Source: Alphaproteobacteria bacterium
GTDB taxonomy: Bacteria > Pseudomonadota > Alphaproteobacteria > Rhodobacterales > Rhodobacteraceae
Assembly (NCBI GenBank): GCA_030429105.1
Contig: JAUIDE010000006.1
Location: 23,569 to 87,568, forward strand
DNA: 64,000 bases
Reading direction: 5' to 3'
Program-made: the position numbers and the translations under genes
In this document: positions 16,519-26,369 of the stretch, piece by piece
How the letters are laid out: each line of letters starts with the position of its first letter
How positions within the stretch are numbered: position 1 is the stretch's first letter
The notes under the pieces: generated by a model
Databases searched by the model: none
The model's input: the letters and a program-made list of their open reading frames with translations, nothing else
What the model was told of the DNA's origin: nothing

Positions 16519-18420
16519 ATGGGCTATCGCGAGGCATATGAAGGCTGGAAGGCCGATCCGGAAGCTTTCTGGATGGAGGCCGCGAAGGCGGTGGAGTGGA
16601 GCCGCCCGCCCTCCCGCGCGCTCTTCCCCGAACGCGCGCCGCTCCACGAATGGTTCGTAGACGGGGAGATGAACACCTGCTTCAACGCGGTGGACCGTCA
16701 CGTCGCCGCCGGGCGCGGCGACCAGGCGGCGATCGTCCATGAAAGCCCGATCACCGGCTCCTCCCGCACCGTCACCTACGCCGAGCTGCAGGACCTGACC
16801 GCCCGCCTCGCCGGCGCGCTTGCCCGGCGCGGCGTCGCGAAGGGGGACCGGGTGGTGATCTACATGCCGATGGTGGCGGAGGCGGCGGTGGCCATGCTCG
16901 CCTGCGCGCGGATCGGCGCCGTTCATTCCGTCGTCTTCGGCGGCTTCGCGGCGAACGAACTCGCCGTGCGGATCGACGATTGCAAGCCGAAGGCGGTGCT
17001 CGCCGCCTCCTGCGGGATCGAGCCGGGCCGGGTGGTGGACTACAAGCCCCTGCTCGACGGCGCGATCGACATCGCGAAGCACAAGCCCGACTTCTGCGTG
17101 ATCTTCCAGCGCCCGGAAAAGCCCGCCGCGCTCGTCGAGGGGCGGGACGCGGAGTGGTTCGCCTTCCAGGAGGGCGCCGCGCCGGCCGCGCCCGTTCCCG
17201 TCGGCGGGGCCGAGCCGCTCTATGTGCTCTACACTTCGGGGACGACCGGGCAGCCCAAGGGCGTCGTGCGCCCCTCCGGCGGCCATGCGGTCGCGCTGCA
17301 CTGGACCATGCGGAACCTCTACGGCGTCGGGGCGGGGGACGTGTTCTGGGCCGCGTCCGACGTCGGCTGGGTCGTCGGCCATTCATACATCGTCTATGGC
17401 CCGCTCCTCGCCGGCTGTACGTCCGTTCTCTTCGAGGGAAAGCCCGTCGGAACGCCGGACGCGGCGACCTTCTGGCGCGTCATCGCGAAGCACAAGGTGA
17501 AGAGCTTCTTCACCGCCCCCACCGCCTTCCGCGCCATCAAGCGGGAGGATCCTGCGGGCGCGCTCGTCGCCGGGCATGACCTATCCTCCCTCAAGGCGCT
17601 CTATCTCGCGGGCGAGCGGTCGGACACCGACACCGTGAACTGGGCCGCCCGCCTCCTCGGCGTCCCCGTCGTGGACCATTGGTGGCAGACGGAGACGGGC
17701 TGGGCGATCACCGGCGTCCCGCTGGGCCTTGAGCCGGGCTGCGAGATCAGGCTCGGCACGACCGGCCTCGCGATGCCCGGCTATGACGTGCGGATTCTTG
17801 ACGAGGGCGGGCACGAAGTCCCGCCCGGCACGCTCGGGGCCGTGGCGGTGAAGCTCCCGCTCCCGCCCGGAACGCTGCCGACGCTCTGGAACGCCGAGGC
17901 GCGCTTCGTGAAGTCCTACCTCACCACCTTCCCCGGCTGGTACGAGACCGGCGACGCCGGGATGAAGGATGCGGAGGGCTATCTCCAGATCATGGCGCGG
18001 ACGGACGACGTCATCAACGTCGCCGGCCACCGCCTCTCCACCGGGGCGATGGAGGAGGTGCTCTCGGATCATCCCGACATCGCGGAATGCGCCGTGGTCG
18101 GGATCGCGGACGAACTGAAGGGCCAGGCCCCGCTCGGCTTCCTCTGCCTCAACAAGGGCTGCAACCGGCCGCACGGGGAGATCACGTCCGAGGCGGTGAA
18201 GCTGGTGCGGGATCGGATCGGCCCCGTCGCCGCCTTCCGCCTCGCCGTGGTGGTGGACCGCCTGCCGAAGACGCGCTCGGGCAAGATCCTGCGCGGGATC
18301 ATGGCGAAGATCGCTGACGGGGAGAGCTTCCGCCAGCCCGCGACGATCGACGACCCGGCGATCCTCGACGAGATCGCCGCCGCCCTTGCCGGCCTCGGCC
18401 TCCCGCCCGCGCGCCGATGA
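16519..18420 (+). CDS. prpE: Propionyl-CoA synthetase PrpE-type acyl-CoA ligase
   Basis: ATP-dependent ligase that activates propionate (or acetate) to the CoA thioester. The adenylation signature is YTSGTTGQPKGVVRP near residue 235; VSDVGWVVGH-type text (ASDVGWVVGHSYIVYGP) is diagnostic for acetyl/propionyl-CoA synthetases; the hinge and catalytic lysine lie in LPKTRSGKILRGIM near the end. Length of 633 is normal. The ATG at 16519 has GAGGGGAAGC in front. It stands alone here, with no methylcitrate or methylmalonyl genes, so it may act in general propionate scavenging. Confidence 0.93.
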   Translation: MGYREAYEGWKADPEAFWMEAAKAVEWSRPPSRALFPERAPLHEWFVDGEMNTCFNAVDRHVAAGRGDQAAIVHESPITGSSRTVTYAELQDLTARLAGALARRGVAKGDRVVIYMPMVAEAAVAMLACARIGAVHSVVFGGFAANELAVRIDDCKPKAVLAASCGIEPGRVVDYKPLLDGAIDIAKHKPDFCVIFQRPEKPAALVEGRDAEWFAFQEGAAPAAPVPVGGAEPLYVLYTSGTTGQPKGVVRPSGGHAVALHWTMRNLYGVGAGDVFWAASDVGWVVGHSYIVYGPLLAGCTSVLFEGKPVGTPDAATFWRVIAKHKVKSFFTAPTAFRAIKREDPAGALVAGHDLSSLKALYLAGERSDTDTVNWAARLLGVPVVDHWWQTETGWAITGVPLGLEPGCEIRLGTTGLAMPGYDVRILDEGGHEVPPGTLGAVAVKLPLPPGTLPTLWNAEARFVKSYLTTFPGWYETGDAGMKDAEGYLQIMARTDDVINVAGHRLSTGAMEEVLSDHPDIAECAVVGIADELKGQAPLGFLCLNKGCNRPHGEITSEAVKLVRDRIGPVAAFRLAVVVDRLPKTRSGKILRGIMAKIADGESFRQPATIDDPAILDEIAAALAGLGLPPARR

Positions 18421-18508
18421 GCGCAGCCAGTTAATTTGCGATTTGCAAATAGCCGCTAAGAGGAGGCACGGTAGGGCAGGGACGGCGTATGCGGAGGGAC
18501 CGGGGTCC

Positions 18509-19300
18509 ATGAGCGTGGATACGGATAGCGGGCTGGAGAGGCTGAAGGGGATGTCGATCCTCCTCGCCGAGGACAACGTGACGAACCAGCTCGTTGCGAC
18601 GCAGATGCTGCAGACCCTTGGCGCCGAGGTGGACATCGCCTCCGACGGCGCCATCGCGCTCGAACGGCTGAAGGAGCGTGTCTATGACGTGCTCCTCATC
18701 GACATCGAGATGCCCCGCGTCTCCGGCCTCGACGTGATCCGCGCGATTCGCGCCGATTCCGGGCCGCTCGCGGAGGCGCCGGTGATCGCGCTCACCGCCT
18801 ACGCGATGCAGGAGCATCGGGAGAAGATCGCCAAGGTCGGCGCGGACGGGCTGATCGCGAAGCCGATCACCTCGATCCGGCAGTTCGGGCTCGACATCCT
18901 CACGCTGATGGACGGCCGGCGCTCCCGCGCTCCGAAACCGGCGGAAACCGCCGGCCTCATCGAGCGCACGATCTATGACAGCCTCGCCGCCTCCATCGGG
19001 GAGGAGGTGATGGGCGAGCTTCTCTCCCGCGTGGAGGCCGACCTCGCCTCCGTCCGCGCCCGGATCGACATGGCGGCGGAAGAGGGCGACGTGGACGAGA
19101 TGCGCGGCGCCAGCCACATCCTCGTCAGCGTCGCCGGCGCCGTCGGCGCCGTCCGGCTCCAGCGCCATGCGGAAAAGCTGAACCGCCTCGCCAACGATCA
19201 GGACATGGAGGGCGCCGCCGCGCTCGCCGCCGAGGCGCTGCCGGAGCTCGACGGAGTGATGCGCTTCGTCGCCGCGGAGCGAAAGGCCAAGACCGCGTGA
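18509..19300 (+). CDS. Receiver-HPt hybrid signalling protein
   Basis: Phosphorelay protein of 263 residues. Receiver domain at about 14-135 with acidic E21/D22, phospho-acceptor D65 (LLIDIEMP) and K118 (IAKPI). A second helical domain (about 150-255) looks like a histidine phosphotransfer bundle with H203 in GASHILVSVAGAVGA; the lysine that normally follows (HxLKG) is replaced by valine. No output domain is visible. The gene is fused by a GTGA overlap to a LuxO-like activator, which mirrors the LuxU-LuxO pair and suggests phosphate passes from the HPt domain to that regulator. Confidence 0.82.
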   Translation: MSVDTDSGLERLKGMSILLAEDNVTNQLVATQMLQTLGAEVDIASDGAIALERLKERVYDVLLIDIEMPRVSGLDVIRAIRADSGPLAEAPVIALTAYAMQEHREKIAKVGADGLIAKPITSIRQFGLDILTLMDGRRSRAPKPAETAGLIERTIYDSLAASIGEEVMGELLSRVEADLASVRARIDMAAEEGDVDEMRGASHILVSVAGAVGAVRLQRHAEKLNRLANDQDMEGAAALAAEALPELDGVMRFVAAERKAKTA

Positions 19301-20697
19301 GCGAGGCCCCGCGAGCGCCGATCCTTCTGGTCGAGGACACGCGCTCGCTCGCCCTCGTCTATGAGGGCGTGCTGAAGCGGGAGGGCTACGCCGTCGAATG
19401 CGCCTATCTGGCGGAGGAGGCGCGGGCCCGCCATCTCGGCGCGGCTGCGCGCCTTGTGCTCCTTGATCTCATGCTGCCCGACGGGGACGGGCTCGACCTT
19501 CTGACGGAGATGCGGGCGGCGGACCCGGCGGGAAAGATCATCGTCATCACCGCCAACGGCTCGATCAACCGCGCAGTGGAGGCGATGAAGCGCGGCGCGT
19601 TCGACTTCCTCGTGAAGCCGTTCGACGAGCGGCGCCTCCTCTCCGCCGTCTCCAACGCGATGGAGGAGATCGGCGCGCCCGAGCCCTCGGCCCGCGCCCG
19701 CGGCGACGTGGAGGGCGGCGTCTTCCACGGCTTCATCGGCCGATCCCCCGCGATGCGGGAAGTCTATCGCCTGATCGGGGAGATCGGGCGCTCTACCGCC
19801 ACCGTCTTCATCACCGGGGAGAGCGGCGCGGGCAAGGAGGTCGCCGCGCAGGCGATCCATGCCGAATCGGGCCGTGCGAAGGGCCCGTTCATCGCCCTGA
19901 ACTGCGGCGCGATACCGCGCGACCTCCTCGAATCGGAGGTCTTCGGCCATCTCCGCGGCTCGTTCACCGGAGCCATCGCGGACAAGCCGGGCGCCGCCGC
20001 GGCAGCCGACGGCGGCACGCTCTTTCTTGACGAGATCTGCGAGATGGACCTCGCGCTCCAGACCAAGCTCCTCCGCTTCCTCCAGACCTCGACCGTCACG
20101 CCCGTCGGCGCCACGACGCCGCGGAAGGTGGACGCGCGGATCATCTGCGCGACGAACCGGGACCCGATGGCGGAAGTCCGCGCCGGCCGGTTCCGGGAGG
20201 ATCTCTTCTATCGCCTCCATGTCGTGCCGATCCACCTGCCCCCGCTCCGCGACCGCGGGGAGGACGTGATCGAGGCGGCCGAGGCGTTCCTCCGCCGCTA
20301 TGCGCGGGAGGAGGGCAAGCGCTTCGCCCGCCTCTCTCCCGCGATGAAGGACGCGCTCCGCGCAATGCCGTGGCCTGGCAACGTCCGCCAGCTCCAGAAC
20401 GTGATCTGGAATGTCGTGCTGCTCCATGACGCGGAGGAGGCGACGCCGGAGATGCTCCCCCCCGGCCTCGCCGGCCCCGTCTCCCCGCCGCCCGCGCCTG
20501 GCCCGGCCGCCGCCGCGCCGCTGGATTTCTCGGCCCGGATCGAAAGCCTCGTCGGCGCGACGATGGCGGAGGTGGAGCGCGAATTCATCGAGGCGACGGT
20601 CGCCGCGCACGGCGGCTCCGTCCCCAAGGCCGCCCGCGTGCTCGACCTCAGCCCCTCCACGATCTACCGCAAGCGGGAGAGCTGGACGAAAGGGTGA
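19297..20697 (+). CDS. LuxO-like sigma-54-dependent response regulator
   Basis: NtrC-family activator of 466 residues. Receiver at 1-120 with D57 and K107; AAA+ domain with Walker A TGESGAGKE (174-181), sigma-54 contact loop GSFTGA (221-226, alanine replaced by serine relative to the usual GAFTGA), Walker B LFLDE (242-246) and the arginine-finger region FREDLFYRLHV; C-terminal helix-turn-helix SVPKAARVLDLSPSTIYRKR. The overall match is best with LuxO-type regulators. It begins with GTG inside the stop of the receiver-HPt gene. Target promoters would need -24/-12 elements, none of which I could assign confidently in the window. Confidence 0.9.
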   Translation: MSEAPRAPILLVEDTRSLALVYEGVLKREGYAVECAYLAEEARARHLGAAARLVLLDLMLPDGDGLDLLTEMRAADPAGKIIVITANGSINRAVEAMKRGAFDFLVKPFDERRLLSAVSNAMEEIGAPEPSARARGDVEGGVFHGFIGRSPAMREVYRLIGEIGRSTATVFITGESGAGKEVAAQAIHAESGRAKGPFIALNCGAIPRDLLESEVFGHLRGSFTGAIADKPGAAAAADGGTLFLDEICEMDLALQTKLLRFLQTSTVTPVGATTPRKVDARIICATNRDPMAEVRAGRFREDLFYRLHVVPIHLPPLRDRGEDVIEAAEAFLRRYAREEGKRFARLSPAMKDALRAMPWPGNVRQLQNVIWNVVLLHDAEEATPEMLPPGLAGPVSPPPAPGPAAAAPLDFSARIESLVGATMAEVEREFIEATVAAHGGSVPKAARVLDLSPSTIYRKRESWTKG

Positions 20698-20708
20698 GCG
20701 GGCGGCGG

Positions 20709-20737
20709 TTGACGCGCGCGATACGATTGTATATACA
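20709..20737 (+). promoter_or_regulatory. brnTA promoter with embedded palindromic operator
   Basis: TTGACG at 20709-20714 and TATACA at 20732-20737 are 17 bases apart, a good sigma-70 promoter. The perfect palindrome TGTATATACA at 20728-20737 covers the -10 element. BrnA antitoxins repress their own operon by binding a palindrome, so this is a fitting operator. The brnT start is 100 bases downstream. The AT-rich patch stands out from the GC-rich surroundings. Confidence 0.6.
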
Positions 20738-20837
20738 TCTTGTTCAGAGCGGCGACGACTTCAATGACCGCTCCCGCAATACCTGCGAAGAAAGCGAAAG
20801 CACGGGAACATCATGAATACAAAGGATAAAAATAAAG

Positions 20838-21122
20838 ATGTCTCGGCTCTTCGAAGAATTCGAATGGGATGATGAAAAGCGCCTCAAGAACCTCGCCAAG
20901 CACGGCATCGCCTTCGAAGACGCGATCCTCGTCTTCGAAAATCCTCTGCTCGAATTCGCCAGTCCGCGCGAAGGCGAGGAACGCTTCGTCGCGATAGGCC
21001 CGCTCGGCGGCGTCTTCATCGCGGTTATCTTCACGATGCGGGGCGAGACCAGAAGGATCATTTCGGTCAGGAGGGCGAGACGTGGCGAAATCGAGAAGTA
21101 TCACGAAGCTTACGCTCTCTGA
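20838..21122 (+). CDS. brnT: BrnT family ribonuclease toxin
   Basis: RelE-like ribonuclease toxin that inhibits translation. The 94 residues carry the family's opening FEWDDEKRLKNLAKHGIAFEDA, the central VFENPLLEFASPREGEERFVAIG and the basic end RRIISVRRARRGEIEKYHEAY, which contains the active-site arginines. The gene precedes and overlaps brnA by 41 bases, the standard order for this module (toxin first). A strong promoter with a palindrome lies upstream. The lower GC of the leader suggests acquisition by transfer. Confidence 0.95.
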   Translation: MSRLFEEFEWDDEKRLKNLAKHGIAFEDAILVFENPLLEFASPREGEERFVAIGPLGGVFIAVIFTMRGETRRIISVRRARRGEIEKYHEAYAL

Positions 21123-21378
21123 GGCGAGGAAGCTAAAGGGCGTGACGGATTGGGAGGCGCTGCGCGCCCTGCCCATCCCTGAGGACTCCGAAGCCGAGAA
21201 CGACGACGAGGACGAGGTCTTCGACTGGGCGAACGCCGAAATCGTCCACCCCGTTCCGAAGGAACTCGTCTCCATCCGGCTCGACAAGGATGTGCTCGAT
21301 CATTTCCGCGCCGGCGGCAAGGGCTACCAGACCCGCATCAACGCGGTCCTCAAGGCTTACGTAAAGGCGCAGCGTTAG
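21082..21378 (+). CDS. brnA: BrnA family antitoxin
   Basis: Antitoxin that neutralises BrnT and represses the operon. The N-terminal region is acidic (PEDSEAENDDEDEVFDW) and likely wraps the toxin; the C-terminal part has SIRLDKDVLDHFRAGGKGYQ and RINAVLKAYV, a ribbon-helix-helix DNA-binding domain. It starts at GTG 21082 with GGAGGG upstream, inside the brnT frame. Length of 98 residues is typical. Confidence 0.95.
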   Translation: MAKSRSITKLTLSEARKLKGVTDWEALRALPIPEDSEAENDDEDEVFDWANAEIVHPVPKELVSIRLDKDVLDHFRAGGKGYQTRINAVLKAYVKAQR

Positions 21379-21415
21379 GCGCTGCATCGGCTCTTGCGGC
21401 GCCGCAGCGAATGGT

Positions 21416-21437
21416 GTTGTGTTTTCGCAATCACAAC
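21416..21437. promoter_or_regulatory. Inverted repeat upstream of the peptide importer operon
   Basis: GTTGTG (21416-21421) and CACAAC (21432-21437) flank a 10-base AT-leaning spacer, 30 bases before the first importer gene. The spacing suits binding of a dimeric repressor or activator. I found no matching regulator gene next to it, and six-base arms can arise by chance. Confidence 0.35.
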
Positions 21438-21466
21438 GCCCCAAGGGCGCGCCGACAGGGAAGCGT

Positions 21467-22472
<1,006 letters not shown>

Positions 22473-22483
<11 letters not shown>

Positions 22484-23459
22484 CGCAGCGAAGACGGAGA
22501 CGCTGGTCAGCGTCCGCGGGCTCTCGATGCATTTCCCGATCTACGCCGGCATCTTCCGCCGGCAGGTCGGAGTCATCAAGGCGGTGGATGACGTGAGCTT
22601 CGACATCGGCCGGGGCGAGACGCTCGGCGTCGTCGGCGAATCGGGCTGCGGCAAGTCCACGACCGGCCGCGCCGTGATCCGGCTCTACAAGCCCACCGCA
22701 GGATCGATCTTCATCGACGGCAAGGACATCTCGAAGACGGAGGGTGACGCGCTCCGCCGCCTCCGCCCCTCGATGCAGATGATCTTCCAGGACCCTCAGG
22801 CCTGCCTCAACCCGCGCATGACCGTCGGCTCCATCATCGCCGAGCCGCTGGACGAACACCGGCGGGACATGAGCCGCGCGGAGCGGCAGGAAAAGGTCCG
22901 CGCCCTGCTCGACCAGGTCGGCATGAACCCCGATTTCGCGAACCGCTATCCGCACGAATTCTCAGGTGGGCAGCGGCAGCGCATCGGCATCGCCCGCGCG
23001 CTGGCGCTCGACCCGAAATTCATCGTCTGCGACGAGCCCATCGCCGCGCTGGACGTCTCGATCCAGGCCCAGGTCGTCAACCTGCTGGAGGATTTGCAGG
23101 ATCGGCTGGGCCTGACCTATCTCTTCATCAGCCATGACCTTTCCATGGTCCGCCACATCGCGGACCGGGTGGCGGTGATGTATCTCGGGAAGCTGGTGGA
23201 GCTCGCGAGCCGCGACGCGCTCTACGAGAGTCCGCGTCATCCCTACACGAAGGCGCTGCTCTCCGCCGTGCCGACGGTGGAGAAGCGGAGCGTCGAGCGC
23301 ATCATCCTCCAGGGCGACGTGCCCTCGCCCGCCAACCCGCCCTCGGGCTGCGTCTTCCGCACCCGCTGCCCGATGGCCGAGGCGCGCTGCGCGGCCGAGG
23401 TCCCCGCCTTCCGGAAACTGGCGGACGGGCGCGGCGTCGCCTGCCATTTCGCAGCATGA
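22473..23459 (+). CDS. Peptide-type ABC transporter ATPase, DppF/OppF family
   Basis: Second ATPase of the importer. Walker [14 protein letters not shown] near residue 50, signature [12 protein letters not shown], Walker [13 protein letters not shown], and a C-terminal cysteine set ([15 protein letters not shown]) matching its partner. The start at 22473 follows CAGGAGGG and falls inside the end of the first ATPase gene. The two ATPases, one binding protein and two permeases make a full heteromeric importer. Confidence 0.93.
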
Positions 23460-23571
23460 AGGCGGGAATTCGCCCTTCCGCCGCGCGGAGCATCCGCTAT
23501 CGTCGCGGCAGGGCCGCCCGCGCAGGCGGCGCCGACATCATCACAAGGTCAACAGACAGGGAGCCTGAACA

Positions 23572-25287
23572 ATGACCGGACTGAAACATCTACTCGCCGC
23601 GAGCACGGCGCTGGCGTTCTGCGCCGGCCCCGCCCTCGCCGAGCGGGGCGCCGACGGCGAACTGAAGATCATCTACTGGCAGGCGCCGTCCACGATGAAC
23701 CCGTTCCTTTCGGGCGGGACGAAGGAGGTCGAGGCGGCGTCGATGGTGATCGAGCCGCTCGCCCGCTACTCGAACACCGGCGAGATCATCCCGGCGCTGG
23801 CCGCAGAGATCCCGACGCTGGAGAACGGCGGCATTTCCGAGGACCTGAAGTCGATCACCTGGAAGCTGAAGACGGACGTCCTCTGGTCGGACGGCACGCC
23901 TTTCACCGCGGCGGACGCGATCTTCACCTGGCAGTATTGCACCAACCCCGAGGGCGGCTGCGCGCAGGGCGCATATTTCGACGGCGTCGCCAATATGGAG
24001 GCCCTCGATCCCCACACGCTGAAGATCACCTTCACCGAGGCGAAGCCGTTCCCCTACACCGCCCTCGTCGGCTCCGAGAGCCCGATCATCCAGGCCGCGC
24101 AGTTCGCGGAGTGCACCGGCTCCCGGGCTCCGGAATGCACCGAGCAGAACTTCAACCCGATCGGCACCGGCCCGTTCCGGGTCGTCGAATTCCGCGCCAA
24201 CGACGTGATCACGCTCGAGGCGAACCCGAATTATCGCGACCCGGCGAAGCCCGCCTTCGCGACCGTGACCTTCAAGGGCGGCGGCGACGCCGAGTCCGCG
24301 GCGCGCTCCGTCCTCCAGACGGGCGAGTTCGACTACGCCTGGAACCTCCAGATCAGCCCGGAAGTGCTGAACGAGATGGAGGCGGCGGGCCAGGGCAAGG
24401 TCGTCGTCGCCTTCGCAACGTCGGTCGAGCGCATCCTCGTCAACTTCACCAACCCCGACCCGGCGCTCGGGCCGGACGAGCGGTCCGTCTGGAAGGAGGA
24501 CGGTTCGAACGCGCATCCGATCCTCTCGGACATCCGGGTCCGCAAGGCGCTCTCCCGCGCCATCGACCCCGTGATCCTCACGGAGATCGGCTACGGCAAG
24601 ACGGGGCGGCCGACCTGCAACGTGCTGCCCGGGCCGGATATCTACGTCTCCACCGCCAACGAGGCATGCAAAACGCAGGACCTCGAGGAGGCCAAGGCGC
24701 TTCTTGACGAGGCCGGCTGGGTCCCCGGCCCGGACGGCGTGCGCGTGAAGGACGGCAAGCGCCTCTCCTTCCTCTACCAGACCTCCACGAACGCCGTTCG
24801 CCAGGAATTCCAGGCGATCATCAAGGAATGGTGGAGCGAGATCGGCGTCGAGACGGAGCTGCGGAACATCTCCGCCAGCGTCTTCTTCGGCGGCGACCCG
24901 AACTCGCCCGACACGTTCCAGAAGTTCTACGCCGACATCGAGATGTACACGAACAACTTCTCGGGCGTCGATCCGGAGGCCTACATGGCCCAGTGGACCT
25001 GCGAGAAGGCGCCGCGTCCCGCGACGCAGTGGCAGGGCGAGAACATCAACCGGTTCTGCAGCGCGGAATACGATGCGCTCGCGGCGGAATTCTCCCGCAC
25101 CGCCGGCCTCGAGGCGCGCGCCGAGATCGCCAAGAAGATGAACGACATCCTCATGCAGGAATACGTCATCATCCCGCTCATCCACCGCGGCGGCACCTCG
25201 GCGCATGCGAACTCGCTGGGCGGCGTCCTGATCAACGACTGGGACAGCGAACTCTGGAACATCGCGGACTGGCACCGCGTGAAGTGA
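23572..25287 (+). CDS. Extracellular solute-binding protein, family 5 (peptide/nickel type)
   Basis: Periplasmic receptor of the importer. Signal peptide of about 23 residues ending AGPALA, then a family-5 fold with NPFLSGGTKEVEAASMVIEPL near the start and GTGPFRVVEFRANDVI near 205. The 571-residue length is at the upper end of the family. Cysteine pairs (CTNPEGGC, CTGSRAPEC) are likely disulfides. The ligand is not known: the family covers peptides, opines, nickel chelates and glutathione. A hairpin with five Ts follows, which may raise its expression relative to the permeases. Confidence 0.9.
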   Translation: MTGLKHLLAASTALAFCAGPALAERGADGELKIIYWQAPSTMNPFLSGGTKEVEAASMVIEPLARYSNTGEIIPALAAEIPTLENGGISEDLKSITWKLKTDVLWSDGTPFTAADAIFTWQYCTNPEGGCAQGAYFDGVANMEALDPHTLKITFTEAKPFPYTALVGSESPIIQAAQFAECTGSRAPECTEQNFNPIGTGPFRVVEFRANDVITLEANPNYRDPAKPAFATVTFKGGGDAESAARSVLQTGEFDYAWNLQISPEVLNEMEAAGQGKVVVAFATSVERILVNFTNPDPALGPDERSVWKEDGSNAHPILSDIRVRKALSRAIDPVILTEIGYGKTGRPTCNVLPGPDIYVSTANEACKTQDLEEAKALLDEAGWVPGPDGVRVKDGKRLSFLYQTSTNAVRQEFQAIIKEWWSEIGVETELRNISASVFFGGDPNSPDTFQKFYADIEMYTNNFSGVDPEAYMAQWTCEKAPRPATQWQGENINRFCSAEYDALAAEFSRTAGLEARAEIAKKMNDILMQEYVIIPLIHRGGTSAHANSLGGVLINDWDSELWNIADWHRVK

Positions 25288-25299
25288 CGCGCTGAACGC

Positions 25300-25330
25300 G
25301 GGGGCGGCCTTCCGGGGCCGCCCCCTTTTT
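25300..25330 (+). terminator. Intrinsic terminator/attenuator inside the importer operon
   Basis: Ten-pair GC stem GGGGGCGGCC / GGCCGCCCCC with a 6-base loop, followed by TTTTT. It is 12 bases past the binding-protein stop and 25 bases before the first permease gene. Such partial terminators commonly favour the binding protein over the membrane subunits. Confidence 0.85.
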
Positions 25331-25355
25331 CCCACGGGATCGCACGGGACCATCG

Positions 25356-26369
25356 ATGCTCCGATACGCCGCAAGACGCCTCCTGATCTCGATCCCGACA
25401 TTGCTCGCGATCAGCTTCATCGTCTTCGCGCTGCTCGATCTCGCGCCCTCGGATCCGACGGCGAACCTGCCGCTCACCATTCCGCCCGAGGTGCGGGAGA
25501 AGATCCGTCTCTCCCTCGGCCTCGGCGAGCCCTTCATCATCCGCTATTTCAAATGGCTGGAGCAGTTCCTCATCAACGAGCCGCTCGCCGTCCTCGAGCA
25601 GATGACCGGCCTGACGATCGGGGACAGCGAGAACCGCCTCCGCGTCCTCTCCTGGGCCACCCGCTCCCCCGTCACCGACCTCATCGTGGAGCGCCTGCCG
25701 CAGACGCTCTGGGTCGTCGGCATGTCCTATGTCGTCGCCGTGGTGATCGCCGTGCCGCTCGGCGTCATCTCCGCCTACCGGCAATATTCGCTGTTCGACC
25801 AGATCGGCACCTTCATCTCGATGCTCGGCTTCTCGATCCCGACCTTCTTCACCGGGCTCCTGCTGATCGTGATCTTCTCCGTCTGGCTCGGCTGGCTGCC
25901 ATCGATCTACGACACCACTCATGTCGTTGAGGACTGGGACAGTTTCTGGTTCCAGGTGAAGCAGATGGCCATGCCCACCATGGTCCTCGCCCTCGCCAAC
26001 GCCAGCCAGATCAGCCGCTTCATGCGCGCCTCGATGCTCGATAACCTGACGCAGGACTATGTCCGCACCGCCCGCGCCAAGGGCGTGCGGGAGCGGACTG
26101 TGGTGCTCCTCCACGTCCTCCGCAACTCGCTCATCCCAGTCGTGACCGTGATCGCCCTCGGCGTGCCGACGATCTTCGGCGGCGCCATCGTGACGGAGCA
26201 GATCTTCCGCGTGAACGGCATCGGCGCGCTGCTCATCACCGGCATAGAGTCGAATGACATCCCGCTCGTCCAGACGCTGACCTTCATCTTCGCGATCCTG
26301 ATCGTCGTCTTCAACCTGATCGCCGATCTCCTCTACGGCGTGCTCGACCCGAGGATTCGCTATGACTGA
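25356..26369 (+). CDS. Peptide-type ABC transporter permease, DppB family
   Basis: Inner-membrane subunit of 337 residues. Starts MLRYAARRLLISIPTLLAIS, typical of DppB proteins; the coupling-helix region with YVRTARAKGVRERTV near 230-245 is the EAA-type loop that contacts the ATPases. A long periplasmic insert (about 60-100) precedes helix 2. It overlaps the second permease gene by eight bases. Confidence 0.92.
   Translation: MLRYAARRLLISIPTLLAISFIVFALLDLAPSDPTANLPLTIPPEVREKIRLSLGLGEPFIIRYFKWLEQFLINEPLAVLEQMTGLTIGDSENRLRVLSWATRSPVTDLIVERLPQTLWVVGMSYVVAVVIAVPLGVISAYRQYSLFDQIGTFISMLGFSIPTFFTGLLLIVIFSVWLGWLPSIYDTTHVVEDWDSFWFQVKQMAMPTMVLALANASQISRFMRASMLDNLTQDYVRTARAKGVRERTVVLLHVLRNSLIPVVTVIALGVPTIFGGAIVTEQIFRVNGIGALLITGIESNDIPLVQTLTFIFAILIVVFNLIADLLYGVLDPRIRYD

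Noticed and set aside
23590..25401. 603-residue minus-strand open frame opposite the importer binding protein
   Set aside because: The plus strand has a signal peptide and family-5 binding-protein motifs. The antisense frame has none and shows the same compositional bias as other shadows.
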